Assembly: GCF_026212465.1 (NCBI RefSeq)
Contig: NC_080056.1
Coordinates: 4,633,810-4,697,809 of the forward strand
DNA: 64,000 bases
Direction of reading: 5' to 3'
Source: Amaranthus tricolor
Taxonomy: Eukaryota > Streptophyta > Magnoliopsida > Caryophyllales > Amaranthaceae
Shown: positions 13,046-24,684 of the stretch, in pieces
Layout: every line of letters starts with the position of its first letter
Position numbering within the stretch: the stretch's first letter is position 1
Program-made: the position numbers and the translations under genes
Notes under the pieces: model-generated
Told to the model about the DNA's origin: nothing
The model's database searches: none
The model's input: only the letters and a program-made list of their open reading frames with translations

Positions 13046-13148
13046 CCCTCAATACTAAATGGAAAAGGAAAGCAAAGTTGAGAAAACTCCAGATCAAAGT
13101 GTATGATGAATTAAGTTTGTGAACAGTTGTAAACCTCAATACCAAAAA

Positions 13149-13221
13149 GCGCTTGTGACTTAATGGATAGAGCATCTGCAAGTTAAGCTGAAAGTTTGGG
13201 ATTCGACACCTATTTAGCGCA
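13149..13221 (+). pseudogene. tRNA-derived sequence, probably a SINE head
   Basis: A 73-bp stretch has the size and layout of a tRNA. The ends GCGCT and AGCGC can pair as an acceptor stem. TGACTTAATGG fits the pol III box A with one mismatch, and GATTCGACACC fits box B with one mismatch. GGATAGAGC and TCTGC..TTAAGC resemble the D and anticodon regions of a plant tRNA. The anticodon and T stems are imperfect, so a working tRNA is unlikely. It is more likely a decayed tRNA copy or the 5' head of a tRNA-derived SINE whose body was split by the transposon starting at 13230. Confidence 0.5.
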
Positions 13222-13229
13222 GGTATCAG

Positions 13230-13988
13230 TAAGGGTGTTCATAACTGGGCCGGATACCCGATTAGTCGAGTATTTATTTAAACGGCCCGTGTCACGGCCG
13301 GGTCGGGACACTGGGTACCCGATTTTATTTTTAACAAACTAATTTATAAGAACAAAAGGCAAAATTAAGCACTTCTGGGTGATTTTGATTCTTCGAGTAT
13401 TGTCATCGTCCACATATTTTTAATTGTCTCTTTGCCAAGCAAAATTTAACAGAAAAGAACACCAATAATGCTTTTTCCTTGTTTCCTTTTTAAACGTTAA
13501 CTGCCTTTAATTTGTTCATCACTTTCAGTTTTTTCAACTTTTTATTTTTTAGATTCGAGCTTTTTAATCTTAGCTTTCTCGCATTGATTATGAATAACCA
13601 TCGACTCAGCTGCTGCTTGGTACCTTCAAGTCTCTATGATATTAGTATTAGTTACTGCCTTTTTTTTTTCAAGTTCCATTTTCCAGTGTTGATACTGATC
13701 TTTAGTTTTAGTTGTTGGTAGAACTTGTGAGTTATGATTTTTTTTTTCTTTCTAATTGATATTAGTGTAGTATTACTTAATTAGTCAGATAGTTTAACAG
13801 CTTTTACAAAAAAAAAAACCCTCTAACATAGCAGGTCCGCAGGTACTCGTTTTAATTTATTTTGTCGTCCATGATTCGACCTGGTTGAGGTGGGTTGGAT
13901 ACTCGACCCGTAACATATTATTATTATTGATAATTGACCCGCCATTTAAGCTACATATCAGCGGGTCGGGTTTTTTTAAACACCCCTA
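13230..13988. mobile_element. Non-autonomous hAT-type transposon (759 bp)
   Basis: The left end is TAAGGGTGTTCATAA; the right end read on the other strand is TAGGGGTGTTTAAAA, a hAT-type inverted repeat. The 8-bp flanks are GGTATCAG (13222-13229) and GATATCAG (13989-13996), differing at one base. Subterminal regions are rich in CCCG/CGGG motifs in both orientations (ACCCGATT, CGGGTCGGG), as in the larger hAT at 3339. There is no transposase. It is inserted directly behind the tRNA-like sequence. Confidence 0.8.
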
Positions 13989-14109
13989 GATATCAGCTGG
14001 GGTTTTTTGACTGTGTGTATCATCTTTACTCCCTCCTTGAGAGGAACATGTATGGTTTATCCGTATTTTTCAAGAAAAACACTCGAGCCTTGCTTTGTGC
14101 GGGATACTG

Positions 14110-14410
14110 GAGGGTGTTTGGCATGAGGGATTTGAGGAAGGAAATGAGACTTTATTTCAAAAGTAAGTCCAAGTCTTTGTTTGTTTAGAGAGAATAGGAA
14201 TAGAGAATGAGACTAAAATGGGAGAAAGTCCCCAAGAAAAATGTCTTGGGGGAGGGTAAGTATTTGAGTTGAGACTTTTATTTTATCTCTTTTTTCCAAG
14301 TAGCTACCATAACAAACAAGGGATGAGACTTTTTTATCTTCAAAGTTTCAACTTAAAAGTCCTATCTTAAAGTCTTACAAGTCCAATTCCCTTGTGCCAA
14401 ACACCCCCTC
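14110..14410. mobile_element. MITE with GGGTGTTTGGCA terminal inverted repeats (301 bp)
   Basis: The left end GAGGGTGTTTGGCATGAGGG is matched by the right end read on the other strand, GAGGGGGTGTTTGGCACAAG. Inside, ATGAGACTTTT-like blocks also recur in both orientations. The terminal motif is typical of hAT or PIF-type MITEs in plants. I cannot see a clean target duplication, so the superfamily stays open. Confidence 0.6.
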
Positions 14411-15025
14411 GAAGGATCCTTTACCTTTTACCTTTTAGCAGTTGTAAATCAGATCTTATTTTAGTTTAAACATATATTTTCTCTGTTTTTTTTTTCTTGC
14501 ACGGTTGCACCCAACGACACTTTCACATGGCCTAATGCACTAATAATTCGTTAATATCATTAATTATACACATAGAAAAATTATAAAAACTAAAAATTAA
14601 TATAATTTACATTGAGACAACTCTAATTATATTTTAATTTATAAATTAACGGAAATATGACAGTGTCAAAATGTGGTTGGGTAAAACTAAAAAAGGGAGC
14701 AAGTAGTAGTATTATTTTACTGGGAAAAGCTGAGATTGAATTGTTGTAACCTCCTTAAATCCCTAATCCTCAGCTGTCCATCCAACGGGTGTGCCAAAAA
14801 TAAAGTATGTGAACTCTGAAGGGCTATAATTGACTATAAATAAAAAGGCTCATAATAGAAGCTTCATGTTGCAAACAATGATGGCAGAAGTATCATCTAA
14901 GTTTTTAAATTAGACAACTTTTTAAAGTTTCATGCCAAAAGCAATCAAATTTGAGATCCCATCAGATTAAAGAAGGATTATAAAACTTACAAGCGCAATT
15001 TATATTATAGGAATTTAAGGGAAAG

Positions 15026-15026
<1 letters not shown>
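14411..15026. other. Spacer, no gene seen
   Basis: No gene or convincing repeat is visible. The stretch 14752-14800 (CTCCTTAAATCCC and following) is slightly richer in C but has no associated frame. Confidence 0.5.
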
Positions 15027-15059
<33 letters not shown>

Positions 15060-15087
15060 TATAATAATAATAATAATAATAATAATA

Positions 15088-15129
<42 letters not shown>
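15027..15129. repeat. (AAT)n/(ATT)n microsatellite, self-complementary
   Basis: A run of AAT repeats, interrupted once by TTAT at about 15059, switches to a run of ATT repeats near 15090. The two halves are complementary and could form a long AT hairpin. Confidence 0.9.
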
Positions 15130-17070
15130 ATTAAGAAAAATTTACCTAGAGTAATTCAATTTTTTATCTTTTTTTTGATTTTTTTGCAATTATCTCATTT
15201 ACTGATTAACCATGAATAATTTCAACTTTAGGGGTATTTTCCTAGTGTAAACCCGCTAATTAGATGACTTGCTATAGCAAGTTTTATTTATTTTAAAAAA
15301 AGATAAATTTAAAGTTTCTGAATTTTTTATGCAAATTTTCAAATTTTACATTAATTTTCAAATTATTTTTTTGGTAAATTACCTACTATATTAGGTTATC
15401 AATTTACTGACTTTACTATAGGCAAATACCTCCTAAAGTTGAGATTATTCATGGTTAATCAACAGATGTGATTATTGTAGGATAATCATGAAAAGGTTAA
15501 ATTATTTTAGGTAATTTTTCCTAATATTAATATTAAGATGAAAAAGATTCTTATCAGATCAATCAAACCAAAATAAAATTAAATCATAATTAATCAAATT
15601 AGCCAAAAAGAGCAAGGTCACAAGTATAAGTGTGCCAATTGTAACAACTAAAAAAGTGGATCATCCATTTAGATCCGTGTATGTAAAGATGCATAATACA
15701 TCATCATATCTAAATAGGGCAGTTGAATTCAATTCTGATCATAATTTGACTTGATCTGAGAAAAAAAATTATTATTCAATCTGAAAAAAAAATTTGACAT
15801 CAAATTCAAATCAAAGTCAAATATCAAAACAAATCTGATAATCAGACTTGAATGAATCTTCTTCTAACTTTGATTCAACCCTATATTCAACTCCAAAATT
15901 ATTCCAATATTTAGGTTTGTAGTTCAATGCAAACAAATTTGTGTATGATATGATAGATATATACATATTAATGGTGCTAATGTCATTGTATGGAATTCAA
16001 CAAGTTGAGCCACCTCATCTTAAAATAGTCACTTGAACAATAAACACATGAGATGATAACTCTAAAATGGTTTACTTTAAAATAGGAACTTAGACATACA
16101 AATAATCTTTTTCGTTTGTTCTTATCGACATACCACCTTCCTATGGCCTACAATTGAAGGGTTAAGAGCTTAAGGACATCTATGTAGAACCCCTTTAGTT
16201 TTATTCCTTTTAACTTACTTTAAATTATAATTTTGATAAAATGATAAGGAGGACACAAATTATCCAAAATAAACTGATTTTAAATAATTGGATGTACTAC
16301 TCCCTCCTATTAAGTATGCCTATTTTTATTTTTTATTGGATTTTTTTTTAAATGCGGCAAACTCTAAAGGATGAAAAGAGTATTTTTCAAGTGAAATCTA
16401 TGTTTGTTGTTATCAATTACTCTCGAGAAATTAATTCAACTAAAAGTTTGAGCTGATGGTTGAAGTTTTAATATATGTTGTATACTCTATCACACGATAC
16501 TCGAGAGCTTAGACTAAAAGTGTGAATATAATATATGCTAGTATCATATATGATGTTAAATATTTCACATGAAATGAGGCACGAATGAGATTCAAACATG
16601 TGACATTTATTTTGTTGACATTTAATACAATGTCAAGAAATTAACGGAACCAAAATCTTATGTTTTAGCTGAGTTGGTCTCTTTAGATGCCCGTCACCTA
16701 AGCTTCTAATACTATGTCTAAAAATCAACTCAATTAAAAGCTTAAATTTATTGTTGAAGTCTTATACCATAATTTATACTCTATCTATTATACTTCCATT
16801 GTTATCCTTCTATTAATTCAAGGTATAAAATAAGCCATAATATAAATAGATAGAATAAATATATGGATGATTACATTTGTGTATGAGCTTAATCGACATA
16901 AGTGCGAGATCATTGCTAAAATAGTAAATATTAAAAAAATCAAAAAGAAAACCTAGATTTTTTATTGAAAATAACTAAAAATAATGAAAGGAACAAACAA
17001 AGACTAATTATGCTGTATCATACCATCATATCCGGTAATTCCGCTAAAGCTAAAGTCCGAAGTAATATAC
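15130..17070. other. AT-rich spacer, no gene seen
   Basis: No gene is visible. The phrases CAACTAAAAGTTTGAGCTGATGG (split across 16436-16460) and CAACTCAATTAAAAGC near 16724 are similar to each other and look like parts of a decayed dispersed repeat. A Stowaway-like left end (TACTCCCTCCTATTAAG) lies near 16299. Confidence 0.5.
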
Positions 17071-17462
17071 ACACAAATTATTCGTTTATCCCTCTAAAAA
17101 TCTTTTTTGGGTTGGTTATATACTAATACTACTCGATAAATATTTTTTGAAAAGATAAAATGTTTGAAAAGACATACGAAATAGGAGTAATTAAGTTGGA
17201 TGAAATTAGTTGCAGAAATGTGTTTCAGGGTTATGAAAATGTGTGATTGAACTGAAAGTGGGAGTAACACAAATTATTCGTTTATCCCTCTAAAAATCTT
17301 TTTTGGGTTGGTTATATACTAATACTACTCGATAAATATTTTTTGAAAAGATAAAATGTTTGAAAAGACATACGAAATAGGAGTAATTAAGTTGGATGAA
17401 ATTAGTCGCAGAAATGTGTTTCAGGGTTATGAAAATGTGTGATTGAACTGAAAGTGGGAGTA
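17071..17462. repeat. Tandem duplication, two 196-bp copies
   Basis: Copy 1 spans 17071-17266 and copy 2 spans 17267-17462. Read side by side they differ at a single base, in ATTAGTTGCAG versus ATTAGTCGCAG. The unit has no coding content. The near identity indicates a young duplication, or an assembly duplication. Confidence 0.92.
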
Positions 17463-17559
17463 CATTGTAGCTAACACATTTAAATGTGTCATTTTCTCAC
17501 GTTTGGTCCACATTTTTTATTTTTTTATTTGTTCTTTCTATTTACTTTTTTTCGCGAAT

Positions 17560-17765
17560 CTAAATATAAACTAAAAATTTAAATAATTTTAATTATGAGT
17601 TTTTAGAAATTATAAAAATTGATATTTATAAAATATATATTGAGACGAATCAATCAAAATCCCATATAAATATGTTTTTTTATAGAGATTCATGATAAAT
17701 CATAGTCAAAGTTACTAAAATTCGTAAATTTTATTTGGGAAGAACATATTAAAATAGAGAAAATA
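17560..17765. repeat. Interspersed AT-rich repeat family B, copy 3
   Basis: The block order matches 9785-9998 and 11478-11700: ATATATATTGAGACGAAT, ATAGTCAAAGTTACTAAAA, AATTTTATTTGGGAAGAAC. Confidence 0.5.
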
Positions 17766-18730
17766 ATATGTTATTTTTATCAAATATTTTCTTAAACAAC
17801 TGACTTATCCAACAAATTTAATACCCAACAAAAATATTTAACATTATCAGCTAGACTAACAAGTCAACTTAAAAAGTCATTAAGACAACAACCAACGACC
17901 ATTGTCCACACATCCCTTCAAAAGATCACTAATTCTCTATTGAGATCATCTCACAGTGAGATGAACAACCTTAATTGTGTAAGCTCAAACTATTTTAAAA
18001 AATTGCGTCATGTATAAGTGAGAATTCAATTTCATTGATTTTTTAATATTTTTTTACTAATAAGCATTTTGTATGGATTCGTCTCACGGTGAAATGATTT
18101 CATATAAGAGGAACTTTAAAAAATAGAAGAAAAAGATAATAATTAAAAAAAAAGGAGGTTGGCAGAATTTAATGGAGTGAACAGAAACACATGAAGAGTG
18201 CAGTGTAATAAGGAGGGGTATCAACTATCATCAAGTGTGGGAGTATGTAGGGAGGGGTCTGCGCAATTGTAGGAGTATAACATTACTCCCTATAGCTAAC
18301 ACATTTAATTTTCTAGGTGTAGCCTTAAATTTAATGTTCCATTCTCTTTTTGTTTCATAATATTGTAAAATATTATTATTATTATCCTTAAATAATAATA
18401 AAGGTATAAGATTTAGTGAGCCACGAAGTACCAATAAAATAGTAGTAAATATAAAATTTTTTAATTTACCTTATGACATAGTAGTAGTATATAGGTATAG
18501 CAATGTAGAAGTATCATAAAACGGACTAAAAATAAAAGTGTAGGACGTATTATGAAATGGATGAAAAACTTTCAGACATATCTGATCCATGGATAAATTA
18601 AATGATCGTTATGAGATTAAAAGGATTTATATTCAAAGAGGTCCTTAACCTCGAAATCATTTTGTTTTCCAAACTATATGGTCCCTTTATGCATGACAAT
18701 TCAAGTGACGTGGTATGATAAGTACTCTAA

Positions 18731-19280
18731 TGGCCCGTTTGGTTAGTGGTACTAAATGGTAGAAATAAGAATGATTTATAGTGTTAAATTTCATCAAAAG
18801 TTTCATATCATTCCCGTGGTAATGAAACTTTGATTACAAAAAAGTTTTTTTGTTTATAAATTTCATTACCACCTAATACCACAACTCCCAATGGTCATGC
18901 ATTGGAATGAATTTTATGAAGAAAGTGAGATGATTGAAGTGGTACTAAATGGTGGTAGTGGGAATGATTTATAGTATAAAATTTCATCAAAAGTTTTATA
19001 TCATTCCCATGGTAATAAAACTTTGATCACCAAAAAGTTTTTTGGTTTACAAATTTTCATTACCGCCTAATACAACATCTCCCAATGATAATGCATTAAA
19101 ATGAATTTTAATACAAAATCTCCTAATGATAATGCATTGGAATGAATTTTACGAAGAAAATGAGATGATTGAAGTTGGACAAGCATGTCCATCATGGCAG
19201 CCAAAAAATTTTTCAACCAAAATTACAGTAGTTTTTCATTCCTATTACCACCGTTAATTATCACATACCAAACGACGCCA
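18731..19280. mobile_element. Tourist-like (PIF/Harbinger) MITE (550 bp)
   Basis: The left end TGGCCCGTTTGGTTAGTGGT is matched by the right end read on the other strand, TGGCGTCGTTTGGTATGTGA. It is flanked by TAA on both sides (18728-18730 and 19281-19283), the 3-bp target site typical of PIF/Harbinger MITEs. The interior contains internal direct copies (GGTAATGAAACTTTGAT at about 18821 and GGTAATAAAACTTTGAT at about 19011), suggesting the element is partly duplicated within itself. No coding capacity. Confidence 0.72.
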
Positions 19281-19283
19281 TAA

Positions 19284-20011
19284 AAAATTTAATACTCATG
19301 TTGGTGTACAAAACAGTATCCATAATTAATGTATAAAAAGATGTGAACATCATATGTTACAAAAAGAAATCCATAGAAATTATTTTTCATGATAATGCAA
19401 GCAAGCTACTTTTGAATATATGTATGGCTATTGATAGATTACTTGTTTGAATATACGAAATGCATTCTATGTTTAAGATTTTGCTTTTCATGATACATTT
19501 CATGAAATTAATGTTAAGGAAAAACTTATTCACTAAGTATATCTTTGTAAAGACGGAATCAAGATTTTGTAATTGCAATGGCATTATATCGTGCTGCTAA
19601 TTAACATATAATTTCAAAAGATTAGGAATGAAGGTTTGGATTGTTTGCCCAAATTTTGGTTTATTTGAACATCAATTTGATTTTTGAGCAAACATTCTGA
19701 GATTAGTTAGATTTGAAATGATAGATGTTTATTTTTCACATATTTATGATTTTTTTTTTTAAAAAAAAACAGTAAAGTAAATCTTGGAGCATATTCAACT
19801 CCACATCAGAGAAGATCTTCAACAGTCAAATAGAAGTTACAACTTTTTTTTATCTTTTTTTTTTCTTTCTTTTCTTTTAATCCTAGGTAAAAGGAGAAAA
19901 ATGAGAGGTTAGAGGCCGATATAGAACAAAATAAAATAATATTGATAATATTTTTATAAATGTTCACTGGGTCAATGCATTCACACTGCAAAATTTATAC
20001 TAACCAATATA
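19284..20011. other. AT-rich spacer, no gene seen
   Basis: Nothing recognisable. Short open frames on the minus strand are low-complexity and have no family resemblance. Confidence 0.5.
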
Positions 20012-20013
20012 TA

Positions 20014-20251
20014 CTTTCTCCGTTCTGAAATACTAGCTACATTTCGATTAAGCTTATTTTATACGTTGCAACTAATGTGTAAGTAAAAATATAGTCAAAT
20101 GAGATCTTGTTTTAATCGTCTAATTGCATATTTTCATAATATTAATTTTTTATAATTTTTAGATTTGTATAATTCAACATATAAATAAACAAAATAATGC
20201 ATTGGAATGCGTAAAAAGTGAAATGTAGCAAATATAATGAAACAGATGAAG
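20014..20251. mobile_element. Stowaway-like MITE (238 bp), well preserved ends
   Basis: It is flanked by TA at both sides. The left end is CTTTCTCCGTTCTGAAATAC followed by TAGCTACATTT. The right end on the other strand is CTTCATCTGTTTCATTATAT followed by TTGCTACATTT. This is the classic Stowaway signature (CTCCCTCCGTTC-type ends and TA duplication). Confidence 0.75.
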
Positions 20252-20253
20252 TA

Positions 20254-21300
20254 TATTCATATCTCTAGGGATTTAATTTATACATAAGTTGAATGTTGTT
20301 AGTTGATATTATTAACTGACTACGAATCCCACTTATGGTAGATGAAATTTGATTATAAGACTTTACACGAAAAAGACGATATTTACTCCAATTAAGACAA
20401 AATTCGATCCATAGTTACAATTTTTGTATTAAAAAAATAAATAGAAAACCTCAATAACAATCAATCCCAAACACTTCACTATTCACACCTGACAGTCCAC
20501 AGTCCACAGACAAAGCAAAGAGAAAGAAGGTTAATGAAGCCAACTCAGTCTTCTCTTACCTTTTTATAATCTCTTTAGTTTAGAGTATTACCCAAGCTTA
20601 ATTGATAACTTCTTCACATGCCTCTACTCATTTAACTCACACCTTCATTTTTCTCCATATTAAAATCAAAATAAAAATAAAAATACTGATACAAATACTA
20701 TTACTTAGCTTTTTTTTTTCATTGACGTGTTTTACAAATATTTATTACTTAATTGAAGTGATTGATTTTGTTTAGAAGATAATTCAGATCACAATTGAAG
20801 AATTAGATAGAAGTTGACTGAGATATAAGCTTTATGGACTACTCCTTTAAAACCAATTAGTTTTAGGATGAAAACTCATCAAACTTATGTGCAGAGTTAA
20901 CTCTACTCTTTTACGGATCCTGTTGTGTACAAACTCCATAATAAATTTAATAAAATTATGAGTGAAGCCGTTACATAATAATTAAAATATCTCTTTGTCC
21001 CATCAAATTTGAAGCATTTTTTATTTTAGTTCGTTCCATTTAATTTGCAGCATTTTTATTTTTGGACAATGACCCGTCACTTTCTTTTAATCTCATCCAT
21101 AAATTTTAACTTTCTTTTAATTTTATCTACACAATTTATTCTTTTCTTTTTTTTGTTACCACTTTTTAAAAAATCCATTTCTTTCTCTTCAATGCAATTC
21201 TGTAAGAACATATGAGTGTTTAAACTGAATTAGATAAAATAAAATTATTTAATAAACTATATTGAAAAAAACATCCTAAAATAAAAAAGGGTAATATAAT
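20254..21300. other. Spacer upstream of the HIPP gene
   Basis: No coding sequence is seen. A Stowaway-type left end (TCTCTTTGTCCCATC) occurs near 20991. The proximal part presumably contains the promoter of the HIPP gene, but no specific cis element can be supported. Confidence 0.5.
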
Positions 21301-21304
21301 TATC

Positions 21305-21622
21305 AATAATAAATAAAGGCCTAAAAGAGCCATAGAGAAGAGAGTAGCTCTTGGACCAGTCCTACTACTTCTGCTTCATCTCACTCACATTCTGTGTTTC
21401 TCTCTCTTCTCCTTCTTACTTTCTCTCTCTAACTCTGAAATAGAGGAAGCAGTGTTAATTAGAGCTAGTTTAATGTTCACCCACCCTCTTCTATACACAA
21501 TAAGAATAAACATTTTTTTTTAATAATAATACATTTTTCATTTCTATTCTTCCCTAATTCTGTACTTATTCTAGATCTATTTTCACTTTTATTCTTACTT
21601 GGGTTTTCTTTTTTAAATCAAT
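21305..21622 (+). promoter_or_regulatory. Putative core promoter and CT-rich leader of the HIPP gene
   Basis: An AT-rich TATA-like stretch (AATAAATAAA, about 21307-21316) is followed by a long pyrimidine-rich tract (TCTCTCTCTT-type, about 21398-21432), a common feature of plant core promoters and leaders. The HIPP start codon is at 21623. The transcription start is not determinable from the sequence. Confidence 0.35.
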
Positions 21623-23826
21623 ATGAGTAAAGAAGAGTTCTTGAAGATTCAGGTAATTATTTTTATTTTTATAAATATTTTTGTTTAAGTTATCACCGAC
21701 AACGGCGACAAGGATAAGGTTGCGTGTATCTAATTCCCAATAGTAATGTTTATAACTCTGTTTTATTATATTTGCTACTGATAATGACATTTTTCATAAA
21801 ACACAATTTGGTGGGAATATTTTTATTTTAGATTTTTATATTTGTGAATTTTTATTTATTTATTTTTAATTTTTTGTATGTTGTAGACTTGTGTTCTTAA
21901 AGTAAATATACATTGTGATGGTTGCAAGCAAAAAGTGAGGAAAATCTTGCAGAAAATTGAGGGTATGTTCCCCTTCATTCTTTTTTTTTAATACTTTTTT
22001 TATTTTAATTACAAAACCCAATTTTTATGTATAAATTTTATCAAGAATTTATGCTTTATTCTTTTCTTGCTACTAAATTCATTAGTTTCCCAAGCTTGAA
22101 TCTTTGTTGAAAATTCTATACATATCTGTTACTTTAAATTTGCTATGTTACGAAAATTGAAGTATGTAGCAAATTTAAAAGGAACAGAAAAATTGAGATG
22201 TATGGGAATTAATTTGGATTTGGATTTGTATTTGAAACAGGAGTGTATAAGACAAATATAGATGCAGAACAAGGGAAAGTAACAGTTTCTTGTAATGTAG
22301 ACCCAACAACACTCATCAAAAAGCTTAATAAAGCTGGTAAACATGCAGAACTTTGGGGTGCACCTAAACCCAATAACAATCTTAATCAGTTGAAAAATTT
22401 TGATAATGGGAAAGGAAATCATAATCAAAATCAAAACAACAAAAATCAAAACATGAAAGGAGGTGGACCCCACCAAAATCAGCCTAAAGGTGGTGGTGGG
22501 GCCCATCAAAATGTACCTAAAGGTGGTGGTGGTGGTGGTGGTGGTCCAAACATACAACAGTTGCAGCAGTTGCAGCAACAAATGAAAGGGATGGGGATGG
22601 GAGATCTGAAAATGGGGCAACAATTTCAAGGTATGAAGAACCCACAAGTTATTCAACAAGGGGGTGGTAAAGGGGTTAAGTTTAATGTACCTATTGATAA
22701 TGATTTAGAGGATGATGAATTTGATAGTGAGGATGATTATGATGATGATGATTATACTGATGATGATGAGTTTGATGATGAATTTGAGGATCTTGGTAAG
22801 ATGAAACCTATGGGTATGGGTGGTGGTGGGGGAGGGGGTGGGGGTGGGGGTCCGCCGCCTAATTTGATGATGAATGGTGGTGGTGGTGGTGGGAATCCTA
22901 TGATGAATCCTCATTTAATGAATGCTATTGCGCAAGCAAAGGCGGCTAATGGTGGTGGAAATCCTATGATGAATCCTCAATTGATGAATGCTATTGCGCA
23001 AGCAAAAGCGGCTAATGGTGGTGGTGGTGGTGGTAATAACAATGGTAAAAAAAGTGGTGGTGGGGGAGGAGGGAATGTCCCGGTTCAAGCTAATGCAGGT
23101 AAAAAGGGCGGTAACGAAGGAAATCATAATCAGAATCAAGGTGGTGGTAAAAATAATGGTGGTAAACAAGGTGGCGGGCCGCCTATGCCCGGAAATGGTG
23201 GGAAAAATGGTAATAATGGACAACATCAAGGTGGTGGTGGGAATAATAATGTTGGTGGTGGAAACATGATGATGATGAATGGTGGGGGAAAGAAAGGAGG
23301 AAATGGGATGAATGATGGAGGATTACCATCTAATCATCATGGCATGGTTGGAAATGGAATGAATAATATTCCAAATGGAGGAGGAGGAGGGGGTGGAGCA
23401 GGAGGAGGAGGATTCAATCATGCTATGGGGGGCATGCCTGGTGCCACTCATCATGTGAGTGGTGCCCACAACATGGGCCAAATGCCCCCAATAGCCCAAA
23501 TGGCTAACATGCAAATGGGTCCAATGGGCTCAATTCCGGCCGTTCAGGGCCTACCAGCAGGCACCGCCACACCCGCTTACTTCCACGGTGGCCCACCACC
23601 TGAAATGATGGGCCAAAACCCAAACCCAAATAACCCGTACCACCAACAAATGTTAGCTCAAATGATGATGAATCAACAACGAACCAACGGTAATGAGCGT
23701 TTTCAACCCATGATGTATGCACGACCACCACCGGCCATGCATTATATGCCGGCTTACCCGCCCGTCGACCCTTATACACACTATTTCAGTGATGAAAACA
23801 CATCATCAAGTTGCAATGTTATGTGA
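21623..23826 (+). CDS. Heavy metal-associated isoprenylated plant protein (HIPP), large Gly-rich type
   Basis: Three exons, 21623-21652, 21887-21962 and 22241-23826, join in frame with GT-AG introns to give 563 residues. Residues 9-73 form a heavy-metal-associated (HMA) domain with the metal-binding core HCDGC (Cys20 and Cys23). The protein ends in CNVM, a CaaX box for isoprenylation, which defines the HIPP family. Between them lie Gly/Asn-rich tracts, an acidic Asp/Glu segment (about residues 170-190) and a Met/Pro-rich tail. The opening [20 protein letters not shown] is, from memory, very close to Arabidopsis HIPP32/33-type proteins. Family members bind heavy metals and act in metal homeostasis and stress signalling, tethered to membranes or in the nucleus. 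The start is fixed by the short first exon, which supplies the N-terminal part of the domain. A 66-bp in-frame tandem repeat lies at 22894-23025. I am confident of the family, not of the orthologue. Confidence 0.93.
22894..23025 (+). repeat. 66-bp in-frame tandem duplication inside the HIPP exon 3
   Basis: Two adjacent 66-bp units (22894-22959 and 22960-23025) encode [20 protein letters not shown] and [20 protein letters not shown], each followed by Gly-Gly. Only a few bases differ, including CATTTA versus CAATTG and AAGGCG versus AAAGCG. Confidence 0.9.
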
Positions 23827-24423
23827 CAAAAATATCGAAAAAAAAATGTAAGTTAGACGTGTGGTTAAAGGCTTGCTTGGTCATGATCCGTGAACAAGGC
23901 CAATGTGTAGTTCTGCTCACAAGGGGACATGCAGAAGAATCTATGATGATAATTCACTCCAAAAACATGACTCTATATATCATGCACCCCTTTGTTTTTA
24001 TTAGCTAAGTTATTTTTTATAATTTCACTTTCTTAATTTTCACATTTTATTTAGTTGTAATTTTATTTGAGTTATCATAGAGAGGAGGGTACGTTATATA
24101 TTATATATAGATAATTTATATAAATGCAAAACAAGTTTGTAGTGGATGATGATAATGTAAACTTTAGGAAACGATGAGAAAACAAAGTCGTTCAATGTTT
24201 ATATTTGTTTATAATAATGTCTTTTTTATATATAAAAAAAAATACCCCATAATAATTTAAAAAAAAGAAAAAGAAAAATGGGGTATTAACAATCTCCCTC
24301 TCATTTCATTGTTGTATTCTCTATCATGCAACTTTTGTGATATTTTTCATTTTAATATGTTTTTGATACATATCTTGTTTAGGATGACCCACACTTTTTG
24401 TAAGTACTTATTTAGGTATTTAA
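23827..24423. other. 3' flank of the HIPP gene
   Basis: No gene is seen. The first few hundred bases are presumably 3'UTR, but no polyadenylation site can be fixed. An AT-rich run follows. Confidence 0.5.
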
Positions 24424-24425
24424 TA

Positions 24426-24684
24426 CTTCCTCCTATTCAGTTTAGATGTCCCACTTACTTTTGAAACACTGTTTATTTATCACTCTTAAATTGTATTTTA
24501 TTATTAATCTATAAGTTAAAACATAGTCATGTGGGATCTTATTTAATTCGTTTTGATGTAAAGATTATTAATATCAACTTTTTATAATTTTTAATTATAC
24601 ATAACTCGATTTATTAAGGATTGAATAAGTGCATTGGATAGAGTGCATAAAGTAAATGAAACACTTAAGATGAATAGGAGAGAG
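24426..24684. mobile_element. Stowaway-like MITE (259 bp)
   Basis: It is flanked by TA (24424-24425 and 24685-24686). The left end CTTCCTCCTATTCAGTTTAG is matched on the other strand by the right end CTCTCTCCTATTCATCTTAA. It lies about 600 bp downstream of the HIPP stop codon. It belongs to the same family as 7222-7512. Confidence 0.75.

Noticed and set aside
13149..13221. Functional tRNA gene
   Set aside because: The anticodon and T stems do not pair fully and the boxes each have a mismatch.
840..14188. Short plus-strand frames of 60-84 codons in the left spacer
   Set aside because: Their composition is that of AT-rich non-coding DNA, and two fall in or across transposons (4246-4458, 13512-13721).
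22129..23779. Several antisense and alternative-frame open frames across the HIPP exon 3
   Set aside because: They are shadows of GGT-repeat coding on the other strand (poly-Thr/His). The plus frame has the HMA domain and CaaX end.
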